Source: Lactobacillus sp. (GTDB lineage: Bacteria; Bacillota; Bacilli; Lactobacillales; Lactobacillaceae). From it: 55,252 bases of DNA. This document shows positions 19,228-27,783 of this stretch, in pieces. Under the pieces are notes generated by a model. The model searched no databases and was not told the DNA's origin. It worked only from the letters and a program-made list of their open reading frames with translations. The first letter of the stretch is position 1. Each line of letters opens with the position of its first letter. The translations under genes and the position numbers were made by a program. The stretch is from NCBI GenBank assembly GCA_030455605.1, contig JAKDPD010000008.1, positions 1 to 55,252 of the forward strand. The letters are read 5' to 3'.

Positions 19228-20187
19228 ATGAAAAGAATTGGTATTTTAACTAGTGGTGGAGACGCACCTGGTATGAATGCGGCGGTTAGAGCTGTAACCA
19301 GAACTGCCATTTCTCACGGAATCGAAGTCTATGGTATTCGCTATGGTTTTGCCGGATTAGTTGCTGGTGATTTCTTTCCGTTAAAGACGGAGGATGTTGA
19401 CCATACGATTAATTTAGGCGGAACGATTTTGTATTCTGCGCGTTTTCCAGAATTTGCAAAAGCCGAGGTACAAATCGCAGGCGTCAAACAGCTCAAGCAG
19501 CATGGGATAGATTCTGTTATCGTAATTGGCGGTGATGGCTCCTATCATGGTGCGCTCGCGCTAACTAGGCGTGGGATTAATTCAATCGGACTTCCGGGGA
19601 CGATTGATAATGATATTCCATACACCGATTATACGATTGGCTTTGATACGGCTTGTGAAACTGCGATGGATGCAATTGATAAAATTCGCGATACTGCAAG
19701 CAGTCATCATCGAGTATTTGTGGTTGGTGTCATGGGGCGTGAGTGTGGTGATATTGCGATGCGCGTTGGTGTTGCCAGCGGTGCAGATGCGATTGTGACA
19801 CCGGAGCACCCGTTTGATATCAAAAAAATCGCTGCCAGCTTAAAGCAAAGTTTTGCAGAAGGTAAAGATCACGGGATTATCGTACTCGCCGAAGGCGCTA
19901 TGAGTGCCGACAAATTCAAAGATGAACTTTTGAAATACGGCGATTTTGATGCGCGGGCAAATGTGCTTGCGCATATGCAGCGCGGTGGTCGACCAACTGT
20001 GGCAGATCGAGTTAATGCAACTGAAATGGGTAATTATGCTGTTAAGGAACTTCTCAACGGTAAAGGCGGTTTAGCTGTCGGCCTTGAGAATGGCCGGTTG
20101 GCAACTCACGACATTCTCGATTTATTTGATGGTAAGCATGAGAGCGATAGTGCCTTGTTGGATTTGAATCAAGATATGACTAAGTAG
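19228..20187 (+). CDS. pfkA: ATP-dependent 6-phosphofructokinase
   Basis: Commits fructose 6-phosphate to glycolysis. At 319 residues it is the bacterial allosteric homotetramer type. The ATP-binding motif GGDGS is near 102-106, the catalytic motif GTIDND near 125-129 with Asp127, and MGRECGDIA follows. The ribosome site GATGAGGTGA precedes the ATG. It forms an operon with pyk 32 bases downstream and is preceded by a consensus -10 and a cre box. Glycolytic flux control by CcpA is therefore likely. Confidence 0.98.
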   Translation: MKRIGILTSGGDAPGMNAAVRAVTRTAISHGIEVYGIRYGFAGLVAGDFFPLKTEDVDHTINLGGTILYSARFPEFAKAEVQIAGVKQLKQHGIDSVIVIGGDGSYHGALALTRRGINSIGLPGTIDNDIPYTDYTIGFDTACETAMDAIDKIRDTASSHHRVFVVGVMGRECGDIAMRVGVASGADAIVTPEHPFDIKKIAASLKQSFAEGKDHGIIVLAEGAMSADKFKDELLKYGDFDARANVLAHMQRGGRPTVADRVNATEMGNYAVKELLNGKGGLAVGLENGRLATHDILDLFDGKHESDSALLDLNQDMTK

Positions 20188-20219
20188 TCTTATCAGTTTT
20201 TGGAGAGGAATTTTTCATA

Positions 20220-21989
20220 ATGAAAAAAACTAAGATTGTCAGCACTTTGGGGCCAGCCTCAAATGATATTGAAACTATTACAAAACTAGCTAAGGCTGGT
20301 GCGAATGTATTCCGTTTCAATTTCTCACATGGTGATCATGAAGAACATCTTTCAAGAATGAAGATGGTTCGTCAGGTTGAAAAGAAGACAGGGTTATTAC
20401 TGGGTATTGACCTTGATACCAAGGGTGCTGAAATCAGAACGACTGACCAAGAGGGTGGTAAATTTACTGCCAATACTGGTGATATTATTCGGATTTCGAT
20501 GGACGATTCAAAACCAGGTAATCCTGCAATGATTCATGTGACCTACCCGGGTTTGTATGATGATACTAAGCTTGGTGGTCATGTTTTAATTGACGACGGT
20601 AAAGTTGATTTAGTAATTAAAGACAAGGATGCTGCTAAGCATGAACTTGTTACTGAAGCTCAAAACACCGGTGTAATTGGTTCAAAGAAGGGTGTTAACG
20701 CTCCTGGCGTTGAAATTCGCCTTCCAGGAATCACTGAAAAAGATACTGATGATATCCGTTTTGGTTTATCACACGGGATTAACTTTATTACCGCTTCATT
20801 TGTCCGTAAAGCTCAAGATGTCCTTAATATTCGTAAGCTTTGTGAGGAAGCTGGCGCTGATTACGTGAAGATTTTCCCTAAGATTGAATCACAAGAAGGT
20901 ATCGACAATGTCGATGAAATCTTGCAAGTTTCTGATGGGTTGATGGTTGCCCGTGGTGACATGGGTGTCGAAATCCCATTCATCAATGTGCCATTTGTTC
21001 AAAAGGAATTGATCAGAAAGACCAATGCTTTAGGTAAGCCAGTTATTACTGCTACTCAAATGCTTGATTCAATGCAAGAAAACCCACGTCCAACTCGTGC
21101 CGAAGTAACGGATGTTGCTAACTCTGTCTTGGATGGTACTGATGCAACGATGTTATCAGGGGAATCTGCTAATGGTTTGTATCCAGTTCAAGCGGTTCAA
21201 GCAATGGCTGATATTGATGAGCGGACTGAACGCGAATTACACAAGAACAATACTTTAGCCTTCCAACGGTTTGAAAAATATGTTGGTTCAAACACCACTG
21301 AAGCAATTGGTGAATCAGTTGTTCGGACTGCTCAAGAATTAGGTGTTAAGACGATTATTGCGGCTACTAACTCCGGTTATACGGCACGGATGATTTCTAA
21401 GTATCGTCCTGATGCAGATATCGTTGCTTTAACCTTCGATGAAAAGATTCAACACTCATTGGGTATTGTTTGGGGTGTTACACCATTATTGACTGAAAGA
21501 CCTAAGTCAACTGATGATATGTTTGAAATTGCTACCAAAGTTGCCAAGGAAAAGGGCTTCGTTAAAGATGGTGATTTAGCTATTATCGTTGCTGGTGTTC
21601 CAGTTGGTGAATCTGGCACGACTAACGTCATGAAGCTACAAATCGTTGGTTCTAAATTAGCACAAGGCTTGGGCGTAGGTAATGGCTCAATCATTGGTAG
21701 AGCTGTTGTTGCTAAGAGCGCTGAAGAAGCTAACAGAAAAGTTTCAGATGGCGATATCTTAGTTACTAAGGTTACCGACTCTGACTACTTACCAGCTATT
21801 AAGAAGGCTGCTGGTTTAGTCGTTGAAGCTTCAGGTTTGACTTCTCATGCCGCTGTTGTTGGTTTGTCATTAGGTATCCCAGTTGTTGTTGGGACGACTG
21901 ATGCTGCTGAAAAGATTTCAGATGGTGCGACGATTACGGTTGATGCACGTCGTGGTGCTATCTACCAAGGTAAGATTGCTAACTTATAA
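20220..21989 (+). CDS. pyk: Pyruvate kinase
   Basis: Converts phosphoenolpyruvate and ADP to pyruvate and ATP. The 589 residues comprise the barrel core (MKKTKIVSTLGPAS; IFPKIESQEG; MVARGDMGVEIP; the MLDSM region near 280), the allosteric C domain, and an extra PEP-utiliser mobile domain from about 475 with TSHAAVVG at 541-548. The extra domain is the norm in Bacillus and lactobacilli. GGAGAGGAA is the ribosome site. Codon use is highly biased (GGT, GTT, GAA), as expected for an abundant enzyme. Confidence 0.98.
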   Translation: MKKTKIVSTLGPASNDIETITKLAKAGANVFRFNFSHGDHEEHLSRMKMVRQVEKKTGLLLGIDLDTKGAEIRTTDQEGGKFTANTGDIIRISMDDSKPGNPAMIHVTYPGLYDDTKLGGHVLIDDGKVDLVIKDKDAAKHELVTEAQNTGVIGSKKGVNAPGVEIRLPGITEKDTDDIRFGLSHGINFITASFVRKAQDVLNIRKLCEEAGADYVKIFPKIESQEGIDNVDEILQVSDGLMVARGDMGVEIPFINVPFVQKELIRKTNALGKPVITATQMLDSMQENPRPTRAEVTDVANSVLDGTDATMLSGESANGLYPVQAVQAMADIDERTERELHKNNTLAFQRFEKYVGSNTTEAIGESVVRTAQELGVKTIIAATNSGYTARMISKYRPDADIVALTFDEKIQHSLGIVWGVTPLLTERPKSTDDMFEIATKVAKEKGFVKDGDLAIIVAGVPVGESGTTNVMKLQIVGSKLAQGLGVGNGSIIGRAVVAKSAEEANRKVSDGDILVTKVTDSDYLPAIKKAAGLVVEASGLTSHAAVVGLSLGIPVVVGTTDAAEKISDGATITVDARRGAIYQGKIANL

Positions 21990-22013
21990 TTTATAATTAG
22001 GGAAATCATTTTA

Positions 22014-22052
22014 AATAAAATAGTCAGCTGACAAGCTGGCTATTTTATTTTC
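22014..22052 (+). terminator. Terminator of pfkA-pyk
   Basis: AAAATAGTCAGCT pairs with AGCTGGCTATTTT (one G-T pair, 4-base loop) and is followed by ATTTTCTC. Confidence 0.85.
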
Positions 22053-22105
22053 TCTTTTTTTCTCTTATACTAGTAACAAGTGATATGTAAAGTAGAGGGA
22101 AAATA

Positions 22106-22990
22106 ATGCTGGGTCAAATTCAAACAGGAAAGATTATCGATGAGAATACAACTGCCTACTTTGTGCAGGTAAAGGGAGTTACCTTTGAATGTAAAAAGCA
22201 AGAATTAACCCAAGAAGAGCGTCCCCAAATTGGGCAAGAGTTTTCTGGCTTTTGCTATGAGAATCAACATCACCAGATGATGATGACACAATTTATGCCT
22301 TTTGCGCAGGCTGATCAATATGGTTGGGGGAAAGTGACCGAAGTTCAGTCTGGACTTGGGGTCTTTGTGGATGTTGGGCTAGCTGATAAAGATATGGTGT
22401 TATCGATCGATGACTTACCATTTGAGCGTAACAAGTGGCCGAAAAAAGATGATCGTTTATTAGTCCGACTGGAAACAGATGAAAAGAATCGAATTTGGTG
22501 CAAGTTAGCGGATGAGACTGTTTTTGACCAATTAGCCACTAATTTTCCTAGCAACTTGGCCAACCGCGACTTGGTAATGACGGTTTATGGCAGTCGTGAA
22601 ATTGGCGCTTTTGGCATCACGAATGAATTCTATCGGGCTTTTATCCATCAAAGTCAAAGCCTGCGTCCGTTACGCTTGGGTGAGCAGGTAAAGGCGCGTG
22701 TGATTGGGGCAAGTCAATACGGTCGATTGAATCTTAGTGCATTACCACGTGCGTTTGAACAAATTGATGAAGATGCGCAAATGATTTTAATGAGTCTACG
22801 GCGTAAGGCGGACAAGACACTGCCATTTTCTGATAAGTCTGATGCGGCAGCAATCAAACAGTATTTTGGTATTTCAAAAGGGGCTTTTAAACGTGCTTTA
22901 GGACACCTACTAAAAGCTAAGTATTTGAAGGAAGACAAGGAAGCAGGTACTATTGCACTAGTGGCTGATCCAGAGACAGATCATGAGTAG
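22106..22990 (+). CDS. cvfB: CvfB/YitL family S1-like RNA-binding protein
   Basis: Probable post-transcriptional regulator with several S1-like OB folds and a C-terminal winged helix. The second S1 segment, WGKVTEVQSGLGVFVDVGL, is clearest. The C-terminal DAAAIKQYFGISKGAFKRALGHLLK is the signature helix-turn-helix of the family. The 294 residues agree with YitL. Orthologues affect virulence and RNA stability in Staphylococcus; the role here is unknown. Overlaps the XerD-like gene by eight bases, so translation is coupled. Confidence 0.92.
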   Translation: MLGQIQTGKIIDENTTAYFVQVKGVTFECKKQELTQEERPQIGQEFSGFCYENQHHQMMMTQFMPFAQADQYGWGKVTEVQSGLGVFVDVGLADKDMVLSIDDLPFERNKWPKKDDRLLVRLETDEKNRIWCKLADETVFDQLATNFPSNLANRDLVMTVYGSREIGAFGITNEFYRAFIHQSQSLRPLRLGEQVKARVIGASQYGRLNLSALPRAFEQIDEDAQMILMSLRRKADKTLPFSDKSDAAAIKQYFGISKGAFKRALGHLLKAKYLKEDKEAGTIALVADPETDHE

Positions 22991-23882
22991 CTTGACTGTT
23001 CAAGTGGTGCAGTATTTGCACGACATGGAAGTTGAACGCGGACTGAGTCCTAACACGGTTGCTGCTTATGGCTTGGATTTACAAAAATTTGTGACCTTTG
23101 TGACGGCGGAAGGCTTAACCACTTGGCCGACTAAAGCGAGCGATATCAATGCCTTTATTTCGCGCCAGCAGATTAAAGCGAGTTCAATGAGTCGCCTGAT
23201 TTCAAGTCTGCGCAAATTTTATCAGTGGCTAGCCCGTCAGAATATTGAAAAACTTAACCCCATGTTAGAAATCGATGCGCCTAAGCGAACGGTCAGCGCA
23301 CCCGTCGTCCTTAGTATTGCTGAATTGAGCCGGTTATTGGCTCAGCCAGATTTAAGTAAGCCAATGGGAGTACGTGATCGGGCAATCTTGGAAACGATGA
23401 TTGCAACTGGGATGCGGGTAACAGAAGTTATTACGCTAGTGGTCACTAACCTTTACCCGCAGTTACAGCTAGTTAAAGTCGCTGCACCGCGTCAACCAGA
23501 ACGTTTAATTCCTATTTCGCAGTCAGCTTTAACTTGGCTTGAACGTTATCAAAAGAATGTTCGTACGCCGAAGTTAGCGCAGTTAAAGCAAACGGAGTCA
23601 ATTTTGTTTTTAAACAATCGTGGCTCGGGCATGAGTCGCCAAGCCATCTGGCAGCGACTTAAGTATTATTGTGATCAGGCTAATATTCAGCAAGATGTTA
23701 CCCCGAATACTTTGCGTCATTCTTTTGCCCGTCATTTATTGGACCGCGGCGCCAATTTACAGGTTGTACGAACTATTTTAGGTGGCAGTGACCCGATTAA
23801 CTCGCAACTTACTGCAACCTTATCACCGCAACAGGTGCTTGAGGTTTATCGACAGTTGCAGCCACAGATAACAGGTGATTAA
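22983..23882 (+). CDS. XerD-like protein lacking most catalytic residues
   Basis: It has the fold and length (299 residues) of XerD, with an N-terminal SAM-like core-binding domain (1-95) and a catalytic domain. Aligned on E. coli XerD by spacing, catalytic Arg148 is kept as Arg145 (GMRVTEV) and Arg247 as Arg245. Lys172 is Pro169 (AAPRQPER), His244 is Asn242 (TPNTLRH), His270 is Gly268 (ILGGSD) and the nucleophile Tyr279 is Thr277 (SQLTATL). Strand exchange is therefore not expected. The frame is intact and flanked by cvfB and ribT-scpAB, the classical xerD locus. A non-catalytic 'XerD-like' class is known in streptococci, which use XerS. Function is unknown, perhaps DNA binding linked to ScpAB. 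Confidence 0.9.
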   Translation: MSSLTVQVVQYLHDMEVERGLSPNTVAAYGLDLQKFVTFVTAEGLTTWPTKASDINAFISRQQIKASSMSRLISSLRKFYQWLARQNIEKLNPMLEIDAPKRTVSAPVVLSIAELSRLLAQPDLSKPMGVRDRAILETMIATGMRVTEVITLVVTNLYPQLQLVKVAAPRQPERLIPISQSALTWLERYQKNVRTPKLAQLKQTESILFLNNRGSGMSRQAIWQRLKYYCDQANIQQDVTPNTLRHSFARHLLDRGANLQVVRTILGGSDPINSQLTATLSPQQVLEVYRQLQPQITGD

Positions 23883-24230
23883 ATGCTAATAACGTATAAG
23901 TCAGACTATGAAAAGATAACAATGGGTTTATTGTCTTATTTGCCCGATTTTCGGAATTTAGATAATTTAAAAGAAGAAATGCACCTCAATCAGGTTACTC
24001 CTGATTTTCAACTGTACCTGTATCAGACAGGGGATGACAATAAAGTGGGAGTAGTTGGCGTCCAAGTTACCGAAGGGTTTCTGGTAATTCGTTATCTGTC
24101 ACTAGCACCGGGCTACCGTGATGATCACCAGCGCCAGATAGTTGTCACGGAATTAATGCATGAATATCCTAAGAGACGGGTTTCAGCATTACCGGAATAC
24201 AGTTATTTATTGAAGTTTGCTACCAAATGA
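23883..24230 (+). CDS. ribT: RibT-like GNAT-family protein
   Basis: A 115-residue protein of the RibT family, a small acetyltransferase-fold protein encoded at the end of the Bacillus riboflavin operon. It starts MLITYKSDYEKITMGLLSYLP and continues VGVVGVQVTEGFLVIRYLSLAPGYRDDHQRQIVV, matching the GNAT beta4-alpha3 region, although the acetyl-CoA loop is weak. Substrate unknown. It starts the base after the XerD-like stop and its last codon overlaps the scpA start (ATGA). The riboflavin synthesis genes are absent here, so RibT stands as an orphan. Confidence 0.82.
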   Translation: MLITYKSDYEKITMGLLSYLPDFRNLDNLKEEMHLNQVTPDFQLYLYQTGDDNKVGVVGVQVTEGFLVIRYLSLAPGYRDDHQRQIVVTELMHEYPKRRVSALPEYSYLLKFATK

Positions 24231-24970
24231 TGGCGACTAGCGCAGATTTAACGCTTGAATTACCAAATTTTGAAGGCCCACTAGATTTGTTACTTCATTT
24301 GATTAAATCACAAAAAATTGATATTTATGATATTCCAATTGCCAAAATTACAAGCCAAAATTTGGCTTATTTGCAAGCAATGAAGCAGCTTAATTTACAG
24401 CTCGCCGGTGAGTTCTTTTTAATGTCCTCCACCTTATTACGGATTAAATCGCAGTATCTGTTGCCACAGAATGATTTTGATCCAGAGCCAGAAGAAGATG
24501 CCGATCCGCGTGATGAGCTTGTCCAACAGCTAGTTCAATACGATGCCTTTAAAAAAGCAGCTGATTTTTTAAAAACACGGGCCGAAGTAGTGCCGCCAAT
24601 GCTCGCTAAAGAGGCTAGTGTCAGTGAGACGAAGACGATTAAACCGCTACCTTTGGGACAATTAGAAGCGAACGATTTAGCCAGGACTTTTCAGTTAGTG
24701 CTACATCGGTTAAAGCTCAGTCAGCCCCAGCTGGCACATTTAACAATGAATGAGCGGCCGATTACCGATATGATTGATTTGGTGTGCAAGCGCGTGCAGT
24801 CAGGAAACCAAGTTAGTTTCTTTGCTTGTGCCCGGACCCTAGCTAGCTTGTCAGATGTTATTGGACTATTTCTGGCTTTGTTGGAGCTGGCAAAGAAAAA
24901 TGTGATTAAGGTAACTCAGGCAACTGCTTTTGGGGATTTAAATTTTGAAGGAATTGATTACAATGACTAA
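24227..24970 (+). CDS. scpA: Segregation and condensation protein A
   Basis: Kleisin subunit of the SMC-ScpAB condensin complex that organises and separates chromosomes. The conserved N-terminal motif [20 protein letters not shown] binds the SMC neck. RIKSQYLLP follows, and a C-terminal winged helix contacts the SMC head. The 247 residues are normal. The start overlaps ribT by four bases (ATG at 24227, a second ATG at 24230), and the end overlaps scpB by eight bases. Confidence 0.97.
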   Translation: MMATSADLTLELPNFEGPLDLLLHLIKSQKIDIYDIPIAKITSQNLAYLQAMKQLNLQLAGEFFLMSSTLLRIKSQYLLPQNDFDPEPEEDADPRDELVQQLVQYDAFKKAADFLKTRAEVVPPMLAKEASVSETKTIKPLPLGQLEANDLARTFQLVLHRLKLSQPQLAHLTMNERPITDMIDLVCKRVQSGNQVSFFACARTLASLSDVIGLFLALLELAKKNVIKVTQATAFGDLNFEGIDYND

Positions 24971-25544
24971 ACAAGCAGATTTAGAAGCATTGTTGTATGT
25001 GGCTGGGGATGATGGTATTACGACTGATAACTTAGCCGTTTTACTGGAACAGTCGCCAGCGGGTGTCTCAGCATTAGTAACGACAGTCAATCAGCAGTTG
25101 CAACAGTGCCAAGCGGGTTTAAAACTGATTCAGCTTAATGACCGGTATAAGATGGTAACCAGCGACCAAGTCGCTGGGGTCATAACTGACTATTTTCAAC
25201 GTGATTTGTCTAAATATTTGAGTCAATCGGCGCTAGAAATCCTTTCAATTATTGCTTATCGTCAGCCCATCACGCGAATTGAAGTCGATGAGATTCGGGG
25301 CGTTAATTCCAGTGGCGCGCTACAAACCTTAATTTGGCGAGGATTAGTGCGACAGAACGGTAAGAAGGATGCACCTGGACATCCTAACTTATACATCACT
25401 ACCGATTATTTTTTACAATATTTTGGCTATCATGATTTATCGGATTTGCCTGACTTAGGTAAGTTTACGGATCTTGAACAAGCCGAGGAAGTGACGTTGT
25501 TTCCAGATAGTCCATTAGATCATACGAAAGAGCAGAATAAATAA
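24963..25544 (+). CDS. scpB: Segregation and condensation protein B
   Basis: Dimeric winged-helix partner of ScpA in condensin. I chose the ATG at 24963, behind GAAGGA, which gives 193 residues beginning [15 protein letters not shown]. The signatures [25 protein letters not shown] (second winged helix) and [17 protein letters not shown] are present. It overlaps scpA by eight bases and rluB starts the very next base after the stop, so the block cvfB to rluB is one tightly packed operon. Confidence 0.97.
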   Translation: MTKQADLEALLYVAGDDGITTDNLAVLLEQSPAGVSALVTTVNQQLQQCQAGLKLIQLNDRYKMVTSDQVAGVITDYFQRDLSKYLSQSALEILSIIAYRQPITRIEVDEIRGVNSSGALQTLIWRGLVRQNGKKDAPGHPNLYITTDYFLQYFGYHDLSDLPDLGKFTDLEQAEEVTLFPDSPLDHTKEQNK

Positions 25545-26261
25545 ATGACTGAAGAACGTTTACAAAAGGTAATTGCGGAGGCTGGAATTGCTTCTCGCCG
25601 GGCTGCTGAAAAGTTAATCACGGCTGGGCGTGTCAAAGTTGATGGCCATGTCGTGACGAAGCTAGGTATTAAAGTGACCACATTCAGCAATATCACCGTT
25701 GACGATGAACCAATCGAGCGCGAAAGTTTGCATACGTATCTGTTTTATAAGCCACGAGGAATTATTTCCTCGGCCAAGGATGATAAAAAGCGTAAAACGG
25801 TGACAGATTACTTCAGTGCATTGCCATATCGCTTATATCCGATTGGGCGACTTGACTATGATACTTCGGGTGCGTTGTTGATGACGAATGATGGTGAGCT
25901 GGCCAATTTATTAATGCATCCCAAAAATGAGGTTGCTAAAGTATATGTTGCTAAAATTAAAGGACATCTAGCGCCTGATGAAATTCATCAATTGGCGACA
26001 TGCGTTACTTTTGATGGCTTTCACAGTCGTCCAGCACGTGTGAAAATCATTCGATCAGATCCTAAAAAGAAAATTCAAATTGTCCAGTTGATTATCCATG
26101 AAGGTCATTATCATCAGGTCAAGCGGATGTTTGAAACTGTCGGCCACGATGTTGAAAAATTGGCGCGTGAACAATATGCCTTTTTAACGCTTGAAGGGCT
26201 TATCTCTGGGGAATGGCGTGAACTGTCACACGAGGAAGTTGAAAAGCTAAAACGCTTGTAA
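25545..26261 (+). CDS. rluB: 23S rRNA pseudouridine synthase, RluB/RsuA family
   Basis: Isomerises a uridine in 23S rRNA. An S4 RNA-binding domain (about 1-60, RLQKVIAEAGIASRRAAEKLI) precedes the synthase core with its catalytic Asp in GRLDYDTSGALLMTNDG. The KLAREQYAFLTLEGL C-terminal segment completes the family signature. At 238 residues it is typical. It is the last gene of the xerD-scpAB operon. Its final codons contain the promoter for the FMN riboswitch transcript. Confidence 0.95.
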   Translation: MTEERLQKVIAEAGIASRRAAEKLITAGRVKVDGHVVTKLGIKVTTFSNITVDDEPIERESLHTYLFYKPRGIISSAKDDKKRKTVTDYFSALPYRLYPIGRLDYDTSGALLMTNDGELANLLMHPKNEVAKVYVAKIKGHLAPDEIHQLATCVTFDGFHSRPARVKIIRSDPKKKIQIVQLIIHEGHYHQVKRMFETVGHDVEKLAREQYAFLTLEGLISGEWRELSHEEVEKLKRL

Positions 26262-26267
26262 TAAACT
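26239..26267 (+). promoter_or_regulatory. Promoter of the FMN riboswitch-ribU transcript
   Basis: TTGAAA (26239-26244), a 17-base spacer and TAAACT (26262-26267) lie inside and just after the last codons of rluB. Transcription would begin about 15 bases before the riboswitch. Confidence 0.5.
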
Positions 26268-26289
26268 AATAACGTAATTTAATAGGTTA

Positions 26290-26400
26290 TGTCTTCAGGG
26301 CAGGGTGAAACTCCCGACCGGTGGTTTGAGTCCACGACCCGTCAAGTTTGGCGGTTGAATCCTTTAAGGTACCGATAGTTAGAGTCTAGATGGAAGAGGA
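26290..26400 (+). ncRNA. FMN riboswitch (RFN element)
   Basis: All the strongly conserved RFN segments are present in order: AGGGCAGGGTGAAACTCCCG, ACCGGTGG, AGTCCACGACCCG, the GGTACCGATAGTTAGAGTCT segment and the closing GATGGAAGAGGA. The ends TCTTC and GAAGA pair as P1. FMN binding is expected to favour the downstream terminator at 26438-26467 and so reduce ribU expression when flavin is plentiful. Confidence 0.95.
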
Positions 26401-26437
26401 CAGACTGACTTTAGATTTTTACTGAATTTCTATCGCG

Positions 26438-26467
26438 AGGTCTGTTGCTGAAGTAACAGGCCTTTTT
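26438..26467 (+). terminator. Riboswitch expression-platform terminator
   Basis: AGGTCTGTT pairs with AACAGGCCT (one G-T pair, 7-base loop), followed by TTTTTG. It lies between the FMN aptamer and the ribU ribosome site. Confidence 0.8.
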
Positions 26468-26484
26468 GTTTGATGGAGGTTTCC

Positions 26485-27174
26485 ATGGAATCTAAACGAA
26501 GTGTTACCACACATTTAACCAATGTGATTGCTTATGCGCTGATTGGCGCCATTGCATTTATTGTCATGAAATTTGAATTTCCGATTATGCCTGGGGTGGG
26601 TTTTCTGAAATTTGATTTTTCTGATGTCATCATTACGATCGGCATGTTTGTTTTTGGTCCTTTGCCCGGTATCGTGATTGCTTTGATTCGAATGATCTTA
26701 GCCCTATTACTTGGTGGCTTTGCCTTTCCTAGTGTTGTGGGACAGCTTGCCGCTTTTGTTGCTTCAATCGCCTTTGCCTTACCGTTTTATTACACGGCAA
26801 AAGGGGTTGAAGCTAAACAACCAAGAACAGTAAAGCGTTATTTACTCCCAGTGCTTGGGCTACTTGCAGGGATTCTTGCGATGACAGTGATTTTAGCTAT
26901 TACCAATGCATTTATTTTAACGCCGGTGTACGCGCTGACAGCCATTACGCCAACGCCAACCATTAGTTCTTACGGTGAGTTATTAGCATTAACAGAGCAT
27001 ACGTATCTACAAGGGATGCTTCATTTGCCATCAATGGCAAGTTACATTTTCTCAATTATTGTTCCGTTTAACCTGATTAAGGGAGCGATTAACGCAGTTG
27101 CTTTCTATCTCTTGTTTGAAGCAGTTTTGAAGAATATTAAGCCATTTGTTCGTAAACGTTTTAATTTGAATTAA
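26485..27174 (+). CDS. ribU: Riboflavin ECF transporter substrate-binding subunit RibU
   Basis: S component that captures riboflavin for an energy-coupling-factor transporter. The ATG at 26485 has GGAGG five bases upstream; the in-frame TTG at 26470 lies in the terminator and is rejected. The 229-residue product has about six membrane segments. It includes the family signature FEFPIMPGVGFLKFDFSDV and the AAA-type helix region FGPLPGIVIALIRMILALLLGG that contacts the T component. Regulation by the FMN riboswitch directly upstream fixes the substrate with good confidence. Confidence 0.95.
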   Translation: MESKRSVTTHLTNVIAYALIGAIAFIVMKFEFPIMPGVGFLKFDFSDVIITIGMFVFGPLPGIVIALIRMILALLLGGFAFPSVVGQLAAFVASIAFALPFYYTAKGVEAKQPRTVKRYLLPVLGLLAGILAMTVILAITNAFILTPVYALTAITPTPTISSYGELLALTEHTYLQGMLHLPSMASYIFSIIVPFNLIKGAINAVAFYLLFEAVLKNIKPFVRKRFNLN

Positions 27175-27181
27175 ATTGCTG

Positions 27182-27213
27182 AAAAGCCACTGCATTGCAG
27201 TGGCTTTTTTTGT
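27182..27213 (+). terminator. Terminator of ribU
   Basis: Stem AAAAGCCACTGC/GCAGTGGCTTTT, a perfect 12-bp pair with a 3-base loop, followed by T residues. Confidence 0.9.
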
Positions 27214-27263
27214 TATTACGTAAACGAGCACTTGTTATTAGCCAATTATTATTCTGACTGAAT

Positions 27264-27294
27264 TTGTCATTTTTGAGTTAATTTATGCTAAAAT
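27264..27294 (+). promoter_or_regulatory. Promoter of the LysM gene/cmk region
   Basis: TTGTCA (27264-27269), then a 19-base spacer and the extended -10 TGCTAAAAT (27286-27294). Confidence 0.45.
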
Positions 27295-27323
27295 TATGAC
27301 ATATGGAAAGTAGAGGAATCAAG

Positions 27324-27741
27324 ATGGTCAAGAAAATTGCGGGACCATATGAGCATTATGAGCGTCCAAGTACGCCCCGCCAAAATCAGTATGATGATTC
27401 ACACTCATGGCTACACTGGTTGACCATAAGTTTCTTTAGTGATTTTGCTACCAGCTGCTCATTATGCGTCTACGCTATATGGACCTAAGAGCCTTCCTCA
27501 AGCAGCGACAACTAAAACGGTCAAGCCAGTTAAGCGGCAAGTAGTAGCGAAAGCCGCTCGGCCAACTACGAGCGCGACGTTATCAGCTAAGCGGTCAAAA
27601 TTTGAATCTTATGTCGTACAAGATGGTGATACCTTATCAAGTATTGCTGCTAGCTTTCATACGACTATCGCCAGACTGATAACGCTGAATCAGTTGACCG
27701 ATAATAGTATTCAAGCTGGCCAAACAATCGTTGTTAAGTAA
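27324..27741 (+). pseudogene. LysM domain surface protein, frameshifted in the membrane segment
   Basis: The start is the ATG at 27324 behind AGAGGA. Frame one encodes a polar N-terminus (MVKKIAGPYEHYERPSTP) and the start of a membrane helix (WLHWLTISFF). Near 27430-27445 the frame must shift by +1 to continue as VILLPAAHYASTLYG, then a Lys/Ala/Thr linker and a C-terminal LysM domain (YVVQDGDTLSSIAASFHTT...QAGQTIVV) ending at 27741. Without the shift the first frame stops at 27488. It matches, by layout and position before cmk, the YpbE/SAG1386-type surface proteins. It may be a true frameshift mutation, a sequencing error in a T-rich tract, or a programmed shift. An internal start at 27439 could yield an unanchored LysM fragment. 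Confidence 0.75.
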
Positions 27742-27752
27742 ACAGAAAGGAT

Positions 27753-27780
27753 AAAGAGACCAGATCGTCTCTTTTTTATT
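27753..27780 (+). terminator. Terminator-like hairpin between SD and start codon of cmk
   Basis: AAAGAGAC (27753-27760) pairs perfectly with GTCTCTTT (27767-27774) around a 6-base loop, and a T-rich tract follows. It lies between AGAAAGGA at 27744-27751 and the cmk ATG at 27784, so it may act on translation as well as on transcription. Confidence 0.7.
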
Positions 27781-27783
27781 GGG

